A DNA stretch of 64,000 nucleotides, taken from the NCBI GenBank assembly GCA_022822305.1, contig JAJEBY010000010.1:78921-142920 (forward strand). Direction: 5' to 3'. Under the pieces are notes generated by a model. The model saw only the letters and a list, made by a program, of their open reading frames with translations. It was not told where the DNA came from and did no database searches. Position 1 is the first letter of the stretch. Each line of letters opens with the position of its first letter. The DNA comes from Anaerolineae bacterium (GTDB lineage: Bacteria; Chloroflexota; Anaerolineae; Aggregatilineales; Phototrophicaceae). Positions 19,511 to 28,812 of the stretch are shown here, piece after piece. Both the position numbers and the translations under genes were made by a program.

Positions 19511-19951
19511 ATGCGCGGCAAAACAATTGATCCCGAAGACTGGCTGACCGCGGTTGACGAGAGTGGCTTCCGTGCGACAACAGTTCAGGAGACCTTGATC
19601 GATATTTTCGCGCGCGTTGAATATCCGCTCAGCGCCGAGCAGGCTTGGGATGTCGCCCGTCTGGCGCGCCCGAAAACCGGCAGAGCGACGGTCTACCGCA
19701 CAGTCGAGAAGCTCGAAAACCTGGGCTTGATACGCCGGGTTCACGGTTATCAAGGCTGCAGCTACTTCGTGCCAACCCTGCCTGAGCTAATGATGCTGTT
19801 CATCTGTCTGGACTGCGGACGCGCGGAATATCTTGACAGCCAACCGCTGGACGAACTGATTAAGCAAAGTGAAGATTCCAGTGGTCATCACATCACCGAC
19901 AGTCGATTGCAGCTCTTTGGCGCCTGCGCGGATTGTCAGCAAAACGCTTAA
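19511..19951 (+). CDS. Fur family transcriptional regulator (Zur-like)
   Basis: TGRATVYRTVEKLENLGLIRRVHG HTH; CLDCG and CADC Cys4 zinc motifs. Confidence 0.88.
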   Translation: MRGKTIDPEDWLTAVDESGFRATTVQETLIDIFARVEYPLSAEQAWDVARLARPKTGRATVYRTVEKLENLGLIRRVHGYQGCSYFVPTLPELMMLFICLDCGRAEYLDSQPLDELIKQSEDSSGHHITDSRLQLFGACADCQQNA

Positions 19952-19972
19952 CCATAAAGGAGAACGTACACG

Positions 19973-21133
19973 ATGAATTTGTCAGTTGACTGGGGAACAT
20001 TGTGGCTAGGCGGCTTTTGTCCGGTGGGGGCGCTGGGCGGTTTGCCGGTGCGCGGCGCGGATTATGCCGCCCATCCGCCGCTGGATGATTTGCTGACTCC
20101 GCCCCCTGGGACAGCGTTGCGCGCCAATGCGACGCTTGAGTCCGCTGAAGCGGCATGGTCGGAACGGCTGGACGGCGCAATGATCCTGCTGGCGCGCAAT
20201 GCCTACCGCGCTCGCCGTTTGCTGCATCTGGCGGCGGGGATTCAGCCAGGCGAATGGGTGGGCATCCCGGCGAATGCCAGCCATGACCTGGCCGAATCGG
20301 TCAAACATCATAAGGCGCTGCCGCGCTTTCTGGACTTTGACGCGCGTCTGCGGCTCGCGACATCCGCTACGCGCTTCAGCTGGACGCAGGTGCTTCGGGG
20401 GTTGTGGCAGCCGCAGAACGCTACCTGGCTCGACTTCGCGGACACCCTGCCTATGCCCGGCGCGGCAGAGCGCCCAGCGGTGACGCTTTTCGGCTTGCAT
20501 TTGGCTGATGCCGAGGGCCGCCCCGGCGCGCTGCTGGTATTCAGTGATGAGGCGCTCTATGCAGAGGTGAAAGCCTTGCGTCAACCCGCGGACTTCCCGA
20601 ACGCGGCGCAGGCATTAGCTCAGGCTGAACGTCTGCCGGAACTGGCGGAGCGGCAAAGCGCGAATCTGGCGGAAGCGCGGCGCGGTCTGCGTGACGCCGC
20701 CGGGCTGGCGACGCACGAGCCCAACAGGCTGGCGCTGGCAACCGCGGTCGCGGTGCAGATTCCGCCGGAGTGCGATGTCCCTACGTTTTACGCCTATGTT
20801 GAGCAGGAAAATACGCCCGTGCGCTGGCTGCCACAGATTCAGCCTTTGCATTATGCCGCGCTCCGCGCTGACGGCGCGCCAGATCACCGGGGAACGGCGG
20901 CGAACCTCGCCCGCTGGTTATACGTCCCGGTGGGGCCAGATTACACCTTTGAGGAGATCAAACACGGTGTGCTGGGCATCGTCAAAGCGGCGGAATATCT
21001 CGGTGTGCGCTGGCGCAGCAATCCAGCCCATGCGGCCGAGTACGCCGCCTTGATGGATCGAACCTATGGCGCCGGGCATGATGCCTACCGGCCGTTGTTT
21101 GCGCTGGATGGAGCCTTCGCAGCGGGAGACTAG
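19973..21133 (+). CDS. DegT/DnrJ/EryC1-like fold protein, PLP lysine apparently absent
   Basis: AAGIQPGEWVGIPANASHDLAESVKHHKALPRFLDFDARL parallels the DegT GDEVIVPAN..GA.PVFVD region; no SFHATK-type lysine where expected. Confidence 0.5.
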   Translation: MNLSVDWGTLWLGGFCPVGALGGLPVRGADYAAHPPLDDLLTPPPGTALRANATLESAEAAWSERLDGAMILLARNAYRARRLLHLAAGIQPGEWVGIPANASHDLAESVKHHKALPRFLDFDARLRLATSATRFSWTQVLRGLWQPQNATWLDFADTLPMPGAAERPAVTLFGLHLADAEGRPGALLVFSDEALYAEVKALRQPADFPNAAQALAQAERLPELAERQSANLAEARRGLRDAAGLATHEPNRLALATAVAVQIPPECDVPTFYAYVEQENTPVRWLPQIQPLHYAALRADGAPDHRGTAANLARWLYVPVGPDYTFEEIKHGVLGIVKAAEYLGVRWRSNPAHAAEYAALMDRTYGAGHDAYRPLFALDGAFAAGD

Positions 21134-21135
21134 CC

Positions 21136-21591
21136 ATGCGGTTGATCACGATCACCGGAATGCTGCATCAGCCAAAGGCCTTGTTCACACGGGCGCTCAT
21201 TGAAGTGTTGTCCGCCGAAACTAACCGCCTCGCGCTGATCGACAATAGCGACTTGCCGTTGGCGATCGATGGGGTGACGCGCCAACGGTTGACGGGCGGC
21301 TGCGCTTGTTGTTCGCTGGCGACGGCGCTAATCAAGCAGCTGGGGCGGCTGGAAGCTGATTATGCCTTTCTGCCCGTCTCAGCGATGGCAGACCCGCAGG
21401 CGCTGGCGACGATCCTGGATAGTTTGCGGAGTGAACGTGTTCAGATAGCAACAGTGTCCCTAATTGATAATCAGACTCAGATTCGTAACCCGTATCTGAC
21501 GCGGAAACTGGAGTCTTACAGCGATGTTCAGGTTTATGAGCCTTTTGATTTTTCAGAATCTGTTCATGCCGCTATAGAGACGCCGTTGTGA
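21136..21591 (+). CDS. CobW-like truncated protein lacking Walker A but keeping the CxCC motif
   Basis: ITGMLHQPKALFTR in place of TGFLGSGKTTLLNR; GGCACCSLATALI parallels NGCICCTVRGDLI; VSAMADPQALA parallels ETTGMADPGPVA. Confidence 0.65.
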   Translation: MRLITITGMLHQPKALFTRALIEVLSAETNRLALIDNSDLPLAIDGVTRQRLTGGCACCSLATALIKQLGRLEADYAFLPVSAMADPQALATILDSLRSERVQIATVSLIDNQTQIRNPYLTRKLESYSDVQVYEPFDFSESVHAAIETPL

Positions 21592-21871
21592 GGAAGGCGC
21601 CACATGCTTCGAAAAGCGTCGCTCCTTGCTCGATGCCGACAGCGTGGCAGTCTGCTTGTTCTGCAGATGTCGCATCTCAGCGCTTACAAGTTAGCAATGC
21701 GAAGAATAATGGGACGTCGTAGGGGTGATTCTGTCAATCGCCCAATCAACAAATCTTGAACGTTCGGGCGACTTGTAATGTCCCCCTGCAATCGACTTGG
21801 TGGCGTATTCTCGTTACTTGTTTTGAACTACTTCTGTACCAAACGACAATCACTAAAGAGGAGACAGAAAC

Positions 21872-23230
21872 ATGATGAATGCTGTTGATACACGAGTTCC
21901 CGTTGCTGTGCTGACCGGCTTTCTGGGGTCAGGCAAAACCACATTGCTCAACCGAATCCTGACCGAAAATCACGGCAAAAAAATCGCGGTCATTGAGAAT
22001 GAATTTGGCGAAGTCGGCATCGACAACGATCTGGTCATTGGCGCGGAAGAAGAAATCTTCGAGATGAACAACGGCTGCATCTGCTGCACCGTGCGGGGTG
22101 ATTTGATTCGCATCCTCGGCCATCTTATGAAACGCCGCGACAAGTTTGATTACATCATGATCGAAACCACCGGCATGGCCGATCCCGGTCCCGTCGCGCA
22201 GACCTTTTACGTCGATGATGACATGCAGCAGAAGCTCCATTTGGATGCGATTGTCACGTTGGTCGACGCCAAGCATATCTGGGAGCATATTGATGACAGC
22301 GACGAGGCCAAAAAACAGCTTGCCTTTGCTGATGTTATCCTGCTCAACAAGATTGATCTGGTCGCGCCGGAAGACCTCGAGAGGCTTGAAGCCCGCATCA
22401 AAAGCATGAACAGTATGGCGAAAATCTACCGCAGCCGTGATGCGGTGGTCGAGATGGACAAAATTCTGAATGTGGGCGGCTTCAACCTCGACCGGGCGCT
22501 GGATATCGACCCGAAGTTCATGGAGCCGGAATACCCGTTTGAATGGTCCGGTATCTATCAACTGAACCCCGGAACTTGTGAATGGGTCATGGGTGAAGGA
22601 CCTGACCCGACAATGGGGGCGGCGCTGTTGCCGCTGGCGAATACGGGACTGGCGGCGAAGGAAGCGACGCTGATGGACGCGGTATTGACCTTCTCAGACG
22701 ACGAGCAGGCGATAAAAGCAGGGGAAATGATGCGCCTTGGCAAAGGACAGTACAACCAACTCGTGCTGAACGAAAGCGGCGAGACCGTCTTCAATATCGA
22801 GATCCAGCAGCCGGGTTATTACATGCTGTTCACCGAACATCACCCGGATGAATTCGACGCGCGCTTGCGCGGCGCGGACTCCGTGCCTGACCCGCTCGAG
22901 GCTCGCGAGTACAAGCCCGATCATGAACACGACGAAGAAGTGACTTCCGTTGGCATCAGCGTCCCCGGCGATCTCCAGTTAGAGAAGCTCAATAGCTGGC
23001 TCAGTCAGCTCCTGCAGGTACAGGGGCAAGACATCTTCCGTATGAAAGGCGTGTTGAGCGTGCGCGGTTGGGATGAGCGCTTCGTCTTTCAGGGGGTGCA
23101 TATGCTCTTTGATGGCCGCGCCGATCGCCCCTGGGGGGAGGAACTACGGCATAACAAGCTGATCTTCATCGGGCGCAACCTGGATCGGGCTGCGCTGGAG
23201 AACGGCTTCCGCGAATGCCTCGCGGCATGA
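21872..23230 (+). CDS. CobW/COG0523 family GTPase, putative metal chaperone
   Basis: TGFLGSGKTTLLNRIL, ENEFGEVGIDN, NNGCICCTVRGDLIR, ETTGMADPGPVAQTF, LNKIDL; CobW C-terminal region (MKGVLSVRG..RFVFQGVHM). Confidence 0.95.
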   Translation: MMNAVDTRVPVAVLTGFLGSGKTTLLNRILTENHGKKIAVIENEFGEVGIDNDLVIGAEEEIFEMNNGCICCTVRGDLIRILGHLMKRRDKFDYIMIETTGMADPGPVAQTFYVDDDMQQKLHLDAIVTLVDAKHIWEHIDDSDEAKKQLAFADVILLNKIDLVAPEDLERLEARIKSMNSMAKIYRSRDAVVEMDKILNVGGFNLDRALDIDPKFMEPEYPFEWSGIYQLNPGTCEWVMGEGPDPTMGAALLPLANTGLAAKEATLMDAVLTFSDDEQAIKAGEMMRLGKGQYNQLVLNESGETVFNIEIQQPGYYMLFTEHHPDEFDARLRGADSVPDPLEAREYKPDHEHDEEVTSVGISVPGDLQLEKLNSWLSQLLQVQGQDIFRMKGVLSVRGWDERFVFQGVHMLFDGRADRPWGEELRHNKLIFIGRNLDRAALENGFRECLAA

Positions 23231-24276
23231 TGCAGCGCAAGCGCAAATCCAAACGGGCGCAGCCAGCGCTCAAGGCAATATGGCGCGCTAACATTGACGA
23301 TCATCCGATTGGGCTGGCGTGGTCGCCTGAAGGTAATATTCTGGCAGTGGCGGGGGTGTCTGGCCCAATCACGCTGTTTGATGGCGCTGATGGCGCGGTT
23401 CAGCGGGTGCTGCCCGGTCATGCCTTGGATACGATGGCAATATCCTGGCACAAAGACAGCCGCCTCCTCGCGAGCGTTGGACAAGACGGCAAGGTACGGC
23501 TCTGGGATGCCGAGACAGGAGCGCAGCGCTCTGAAATGGCAGGCGGGGCGAGCTGGGTGGCGCGCGTCGCTTTCTGCCCGGCAGGCGATTGGCTGGTGTC
23601 AGCCGCCGGGCGCAAACTGCGACTGTGGAACAGCGGCGGGGAATTGATTCGCGAATATCCCGATGCGAACAGCACGATTACCGACATCAAGTGGCGCTAT
23701 GACGGCAAACAGTTCGCCATCTCCGCCTACAATGGAGTCGTGCTGTATGACCCCGAACAGGCGGAACCGCTGCGTCGTTTCGAATGGCAGGGTTCGACGC
23801 TCACATTGGAATGGAGTCGCGATGGCAAATACATTGCCACTGGCGACCAGGACTCGACGGTGCACTTTTGGATCACCGCCAGCGGGCAGGATCTGCAGAT
23901 GTGGGGTTATGAAACCAAGGTGCTGGAATTGGCATGGAGCTTCAATAGTCGCTATCTGGCGACCGGCGGCGGAACTCAGGTAGTGATCTGGGACTGTTCC
24001 GGCAAGGGCCCTGCAAACACTCGGCCGATAATGTTGGAAGGACATCAGCAGCTCATCAAGCATCTGGAATTTCAGCGTCAGGGTATGTTGCTGGCATCGG
24101 GCGGCAATGATGGCCTGCTGGCAATCTGGAAGGTCAAGAAGAATAAACCCGTTATGCTGGCGGATGCTGTGTTCAGAGCGCCGATTGCCGGCTTGGCCTG
24201 GTCGCCGGATGATCGCCGTATCGCCGTGTCAGATGAGAGTGGTACCCTGTCAATAGCGGCAGTGCAAGGGAATTGA
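23227..24276 (+). CDS. WD40 repeat protein
   Basis: Repeated AWSPEGN..LAV / KVRLWDAETG / WSPDDRRIAVSDESG blades; ATGA overlap with the COG0523 gene. Confidence 0.88.
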   Translation: MMQRKRKSKRAQPALKAIWRANIDDHPIGLAWSPEGNILAVAGVSGPITLFDGADGAVQRVLPGHALDTMAISWHKDSRLLASVGQDGKVRLWDAETGAQRSEMAGGASWVARVAFCPAGDWLVSAAGRKLRLWNSGGELIREYPDANSTITDIKWRYDGKQFAISAYNGVVLYDPEQAEPLRRFEWQGSTLTLEWSRDGKYIATGDQDSTVHFWITASGQDLQMWGYETKVLELAWSFNSRYLATGGGTQVVIWDCSGKGPANTRPIMLEGHQQLIKHLEFQRQGMLLASGGNDGLLAIWKVKKNKPVMLADAVFRAPIAGLAWSPDDRRIAVSDESGTLSIAAVQGN

Positions 24277-24364
24277 GAACGGCCAATTATTTGAAATACT
24301 CACCCCCTCGCGCGCCGCTTTATTGCCGCCGTGAGTGAATGCCTGCCGTCGCCGACGCCACCGA

Positions 24365-24396
24365 GCCGCAGCTGGTGGCGCGGGAGTCGGTGTAGG
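24365..24396 (+). pseudogene. Remnant of a LacI-type gene 3' end
   Basis: Encodes PQLVARESV stop; TGGTGGCGCGGGAGTCGGTGTA (24373-24394) is identical to the LacI gene end at 18964-18985. Confidence 0.65.
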
Positions 24397-24484
24397 CTGT
24401 TGTCTGAGCGCTATAATATCTTCTGGGAGCGATCTACTGGCCGCTTAGTCGCGAGGACGACGTAGGCGTTGCCTGGCTGCGGTC

Positions 24485-25732
24485 TCAGCGATCGTCCCCC
24501 TCCACAATCCCACGCGCCAGCTCCAGCAGCGCCGCGCGCCGAGCCGCATCAACATCGCGACTCTCGAAATAACGCTCCAGCAATTCCAACGGCGACAGCC
24601 CCTCGGGACTGACATCGAGGCGCACGCGATCCCCGCGCTCGACCTCCTTGCGAATGCCGGCGATATGAAAGACACCCGTATTCCGCAGCCGCTCGATGAC
24701 GGCGGCATCCTTGAGCAGGGTCTCGCCCTCCGGCGACAACCTGATGACCAGACGAACCACCGCATCTTCAAGTTTATGCTCGGCCAGCGTCGCCAAAACC
24801 AGCGCAGTAGGGTCGCTGCTGTCGCGGCAATCCACGCGCAGGGTCAGTAATTTGCGCGCCGCTGACCGCTCGAAGCGCCAGGTCGTCGCGCCCCGCGCCA
24901 GCTCGATCCAGCAGAAGCCTTTGACATCGCCTTCTTCGCCGAAATCGATGCGTTCCAGGCTGCCGCTATAAACCACCGGCGGCAGCTGGGTGCTGCGATG
25001 CGTCAGATTCTGGTGCTTGTGGATATGCCCGAGCGCGACATAATCCCAGCGCGGATCGGCCAGCGCATCGAGATCGACTACCACATCGCGGCCCAGCATA
25101 ACGCTCCGCTCACTGCCCCAGACCGCGCCGCTCACGCTGAAGTGACCGGTCAATATGCGCGGGGTATCATCGTCGGCGATGGCGTCGGCTTCTTCTGCCA
25201 GCGCGTCAAGTCTCTCGTGCAGGATTTCGACCAACCGGGCATCTTGCTCGGCGATGGTCAGGCCGCGGACGGAGACATCGGCCAGCAGCCGGGCGCGGAT
25301 GGGATAGGGGGCCGCGCCGACGACCACATCTCCGCGTCGGGTGGCAATGCGGCGCACCGAATAATCCTGCGCCACCCAAATATTGGGCACATCGAGCGTG
25401 GCATAGATCTCGATAGTCGAGGCTTTCGCGGCGTTGACGGGCAGATCATGATTGCCCACCAGCAGCACCGTCGGCGCCAATTGTGAGAGCGCGCGCATGC
25501 GAGCGGCGAATTCACGCTGATAGGTGGGATTGGGGCTGCGGCTGCGGAAGGCGTCGCCGGCGAAGATGACTAAATCGACATCGCCCTGGGCGGCAAAATC
25601 GACCATGTCGTCCATGCGCTGCAGAAAATCGTGCACGCGGCTGCTGACGCCGGTTTCGCGATCGGTTTTGCCATAGTTTTCCATGCCGATATGAACATCG
25701 GCAAAGTGCAGCGCGCGCAGGGCTTCGGACAT
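24485..25732 (-). CDS. SbcD-like metallophosphoesterase/exonuclease
   Basis: LHFADVHIG, IFAGDAFRSRSPN, LLVGNHD, YVALGHIHKHQ metallophosphatase motifs. Confidence 0.87.
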   Translation of the reverse strand: MSEALRALHFADVHIGMENYGKTDRETGVSSRVHDFLQRMDDMVDFAAQGDVDLVIFAGDAFRSRSPNPTYQREFAARMRALSQLAPTVLLVGNHDLPVNAAKASTIEIYATLDVPNIWVAQDYSVRRIATRRGDVVVGAAPYPIRARLLADVSVRGLTIAEQDARLVEILHERLDALAEEADAIADDDTPRILTGHFSVSGAVWGSERSVMLGRDVVVDLDALADPRWDYVALGHIHKHQNLTHRSTQLPPVVYSGSLERIDFGEEGDVKGFCWIELARGATTWRFERSAARKLLTLRVDCRDSSDPTALVLATLAEHKLEDAVVRLVIRLSPEGETLLKDAAVIERLRNTGVFHIAGIRKEVERGDRVRLDVSPEGLSPLELLERYFESRDVDAARRAALLELARGIVEGDDR

Positions 25733-25757
25733 GCGATTGACCCGGCAGCTCGGCCGG

Positions 25758-26150
25758 CTAACTCTCGCCAAAGCGATGGTCTTCGTCGCCGGTGCCGACC
25801 GGCTCGTTGCCCGTGGTCACGCTGGTCCATTGGGGATTGTCGCCGCGCAGATGCCCATAGATCGGCTTCTCGTTGCGCAGGATATCGACGAATGCGGAGA
25901 TATCGCTAATGGGCATGAAGATGGCGCCGCTGCGATTGTCGATATCGACCAGAGGATCGGGCACGGCGCTATCATCGGCGAGAAAATAGACGTCCAGCCG
26001 ATAATTCTCGTGATCGCTGGCGCCAACGCCGTTGCAGCGCACCAGCCCGCGGATGCGCGCGAGCGTGCCATCGAATTCGCGTTCTTCTATCTGGCGCCAA
26101 ATCACCATGTAGCGTTTTATTTCAAATACCGCCACGGCGCGATCGGGCAT
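25758..26150 (-). CDS. Conserved hypothetical protein
   Basis: 130 aa ORF in the SbcD direction, no overlap with a better ORF. Confidence 0.5.
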   Translation of the reverse strand: MPDRAVAVFEIKRYMVIWRQIEEREFDGTLARIRGLVRCNGVGASDHENYRLDVYFLADDSAVPDPLVDIDNRSGAIFMPISDISAFVDILRNEKPIYGHLRGDNPQWTSVTTGNEPVGTGDEDHRFGES

Positions 26151-26526
26151 CGTGCGCTAGCTCCCGGGAACTTTTCATTCGAGCGCGGACCGTCGCCAAA
26201 TGGCGGCGGCGTCAGTCGATATTATAGCGGTTTTGGATTGCGGGCAAAGCGTTTGCGTGTGTCAAGAATATAAGAAATGAACGACAAATACGCATAGTAG
26301 GATCAACATCAACAGGCGGACGAAATAGATCTGCATGACTTGTCCCATCCTTTCCACTGCGTCGCTCCAAATGGCTCTCCCCAAGCGTACATCGCTTCAC
26401 TAATATTACCTGTATCAGAAACTGACGCTTTACCTACGCGCCGGATACGGGCGCGAGTGAAATCCAAATCCGGCGACAGCCACCTACATCTTGTCAGGGG
26501 CGCGCGCGCGCATTAGAATCCCCCCG

Positions 26527-27993
26527 ATGATTGTCCTGTTGACCACTCTCTACGCGCTGTCCGCGTTGTTGCTGGCGCTGTATACCCTGGGACAGGCGCT
26601 GCTGCTCATTCGATATTGGCGGAAGTGCCGCAAGACCATTCCAACGCCGAGCCTGGACGCGACGCCATCCGTGACGGTGCAGTTGCCGCTATTCAACGAG
26701 CGGTTCGTGGCGGCGCGCCTGATTGATGCCGTGGCGCGTTTCGATTATCCGCGCGACAAACTGGTGATTCAGGTGCTCGACGACTCGACCGATGACACCT
26801 CTCGCATCGTCGCGCGCAAGCTGAAATCGTTGGAGGCGCTGGGTTTTCGCGCCCAGCACTTGAGGCGCAGCGACCGCGACGGCTTTAAGGCCGGCGCCCT
26901 GGCCCATGGGCTGCGCAGCTGCGAGAGCGAATTCATCGCCATTTTTGACGCCGACTTTCTGCCGCCGCCGGATTTCCTGCGCTTGACCCTGCCGCATCTG
27001 TTGGCGGATCCTCAAGTCGGCATTGTGCAAGGCCGCTGGGGTCATCTGAACGCCGACGCCAACGATTTGACGCGAGCGCAGAAACTATCGATCGATACCC
27101 ACTTCGTCGTCGAACAGACGGCCCGTAATCGCAGCGGCTGGCTTATCCCCTTCAATGGCTCGGGCGGCGTCTGGCGCCGCAGTTGTATCGAATCGGCAGC
27201 GGGCTGGTCCGCCGATACGCTGACCGAGGATCTCGATCTGAGTTATCGGGCGCAAAGCAAGGGCTGGAAATCGGTCTTCCTGCCAGATATCGAAGTACCG
27301 GGGGAGATTCCCGCGCGGCTGGCCGCCTACAAGCAGCAGCAAGCGCGCTGGGCCATGGGCAATACCCAATGCCTGATCAAGCTGGCCGGGCCCATCCTGC
27401 GCGCCGATTTGACCGCTTCGCAGAAAACGATGGCGCTGCAGCATCTCTGCCAATACTTGCCTCAGCCGCTGATGCTGATCCTGCTGCTGCTGACGCCGCC
27501 GTTGCTGCTGGCGGATACGCTATCGGAATTGCCGCTGGCGCCGCTGGGACTGGTGGGACTGGCGCCGCCGCTGATGTATCTCAGCAGCCAGATTCGCTTG
27601 TACGCCAACTGGCTGGTCGGATTGAAAGCCTTCCCCGCATTGTTATTCATCGGCACCGGCATATCACTCAATAACAGCCTGGCCGTGTTGGCCGCCGCTA
27701 TGGGCAGGGGTACGGGATTCCGGCGCACGCCGAAATCCGGGGGCGATGCCTCAGCCCATGCTTACGCGCTGCCAGGCGACTCATTCATCGCGCTGGAAAT
27801 CATCATGATGTTTTACGCCTTGTGGGCGGCGGCCCTGGCCTGGCAGATCCAACGCGAGCTTTGTCTCTATCTCTTGATTTACGCGCTGTCATTCGCGGCG
27901 GTGGCGGGCTGGAGCCTGCGCGAGCATTGGCAGCTGCGGCGCAAGCGCTTGAAATCAGCGGGCGCGCGGGTGGCGGCCACTCCTACGACCTAG
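26527..27993 (+). CDS. Family 2 glycosyltransferase, membrane (cellulose synthase-like)
   Basis: VTVQLPLFNE, VQVLDDSTDDT, FDADFLPPPDFL, TEDLDLSYRAQSKGW, QQQARWAMG (QxxRW). Confidence 0.93.
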   Translation: MIVLLTTLYALSALLLALYTLGQALLLIRYWRKCRKTIPTPSLDATPSVTVQLPLFNERFVAARLIDAVARFDYPRDKLVIQVLDDSTDDTSRIVARKLKSLEALGFRAQHLRRSDRDGFKAGALAHGLRSCESEFIAIFDADFLPPPDFLRLTLPHLLADPQVGIVQGRWGHLNADANDLTRAQKLSIDTHFVVEQTARNRSGWLIPFNGSGGVWRRSCIESAAGWSADTLTEDLDLSYRAQSKGWKSVFLPDIEVPGEIPARLAAYKQQQARWAMGNTQCLIKLAGPILRADLTASQKTMALQHLCQYLPQPLMLILLLLTPPLLLADTLSELPLAPLGLVGLAPPLMYLSSQIRLYANWLVGLKAFPALLFIGTGISLNNSLAVLAAAMGRGTGFRRTPKSGGDASAHAYALPGDSFIALEIIMMFYALWAAALAWQIQRELCLYLLIYALSFAAVAGWSLREHWQLRRKRLKSAGARVAATPTT

Positions 27994-28044
27994 CGTCGCC
28001 CCGCTCGTCTCCGTAACACCAAGTAAGACATGCAAATGCTGACC

Positions 28045-28070
28045 TGTAGGGGCGTTTCGGCGAAACGCCC
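28045..28070 (+). repeat. Covarying hairpin element, TTTCG type
   Basis: TGTAGGGGCGTTTCGGCGAAACGCCC; perfect stem. Confidence 0.8.
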
Positions 28071-28093
28071 AAAAGATGTAGTTGGGAAAGAGA

Positions 28094-28118
28094 GCGACTC
28101 AGCGAGACGCCCCTACAA
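28094..28118 (-). repeat. Covarying hairpin element, inverted orientation
   Basis: GCGACTCAGCGAGACGCCCCTACAA, inverted partner of the preceding element. Confidence 0.7.
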
Positions 28119-28410
28119 CGTTCCGTAATTTTTTGCATTACTTTATTGGTATTACTTCTGTGCTCTCCTTTTTTACAAACCTCCTAGCTCATGCAAGGAG
28201 CGAGTTTGATATTTTGTGTGAGCGCGGCAGACCTTTTCGCTGCGGCCGAGCGGCTGTGGTCTCGGTGGTTAATCACTCTGTGTGGAACTAGCTTTGCATC
28301 CCAAGTCCTTGAAATTCACCACTCCCGCCAATTGCCCATGCGCGCCATTTGGCGCGCTGTTGCGTTATACTAATGGGTACCCAAGAGCAACGACGCCAAG
28401 CGGGTGAAAC

Positions 28411-28812
28411 ATGAGCGACAAACGCATTCGGCAACTGGTGATCGCGGTCTTGCTGGTCATCTTGGCACTGGGCGCGGTGAGCTTAATCTCCAGCCTGTTT
28501 CAGCTGATCGTGCCGCTGGCGATCGTTGCGGCTGGCGTCTTCGCCTTCTACAAGATCGTCTTGCAAGGCCGCGACGAATCGGCGGCGATGGCGGACGAGA
28601 TCGCGGAAGCATCCGGTCAACGGGCTGAGGGCGCATTGGCGGATTCTGGCGCGGCAACGGCGAAGCGCAGCGCTGACATGGCGGCTGAGGAGCGACTGAG
28701 CGCGGTGGATCAAGCGCAGCAGGAATTCTTCGAAAAGAGCACGCCGGTTGAAGAGATACTCGATCAGATTCAGGCACGTAAACAGCGCCTGCAGGGAGAG
28801 GACGATTCGTGA
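28411..28812 (+). CDS. Small membrane protein
   Basis: Two N-terminal hydrophobic segments and a charged C-terminus; overlaps the next start. Confidence 0.6.
   Translation: MSDKRIRQLVIAVLLVILALGAVSLISSLFQLIVPLAIVAAGVFAFYKIVLQGRDESAAMADEIAEASGQRAEGALADSGAATAKRSADMAAEERLSAVDQAQQEFFEKSTPVEEILDQIQARKQRLQGEDDS

Noticed and set aside
21591-21872. Gap before the COG0523 gene checked for another Zur-like box
   Set aside because: No convincing TGAnACA-N-GGTnTCA match; only a weak hairpin-family-like string near 21719.
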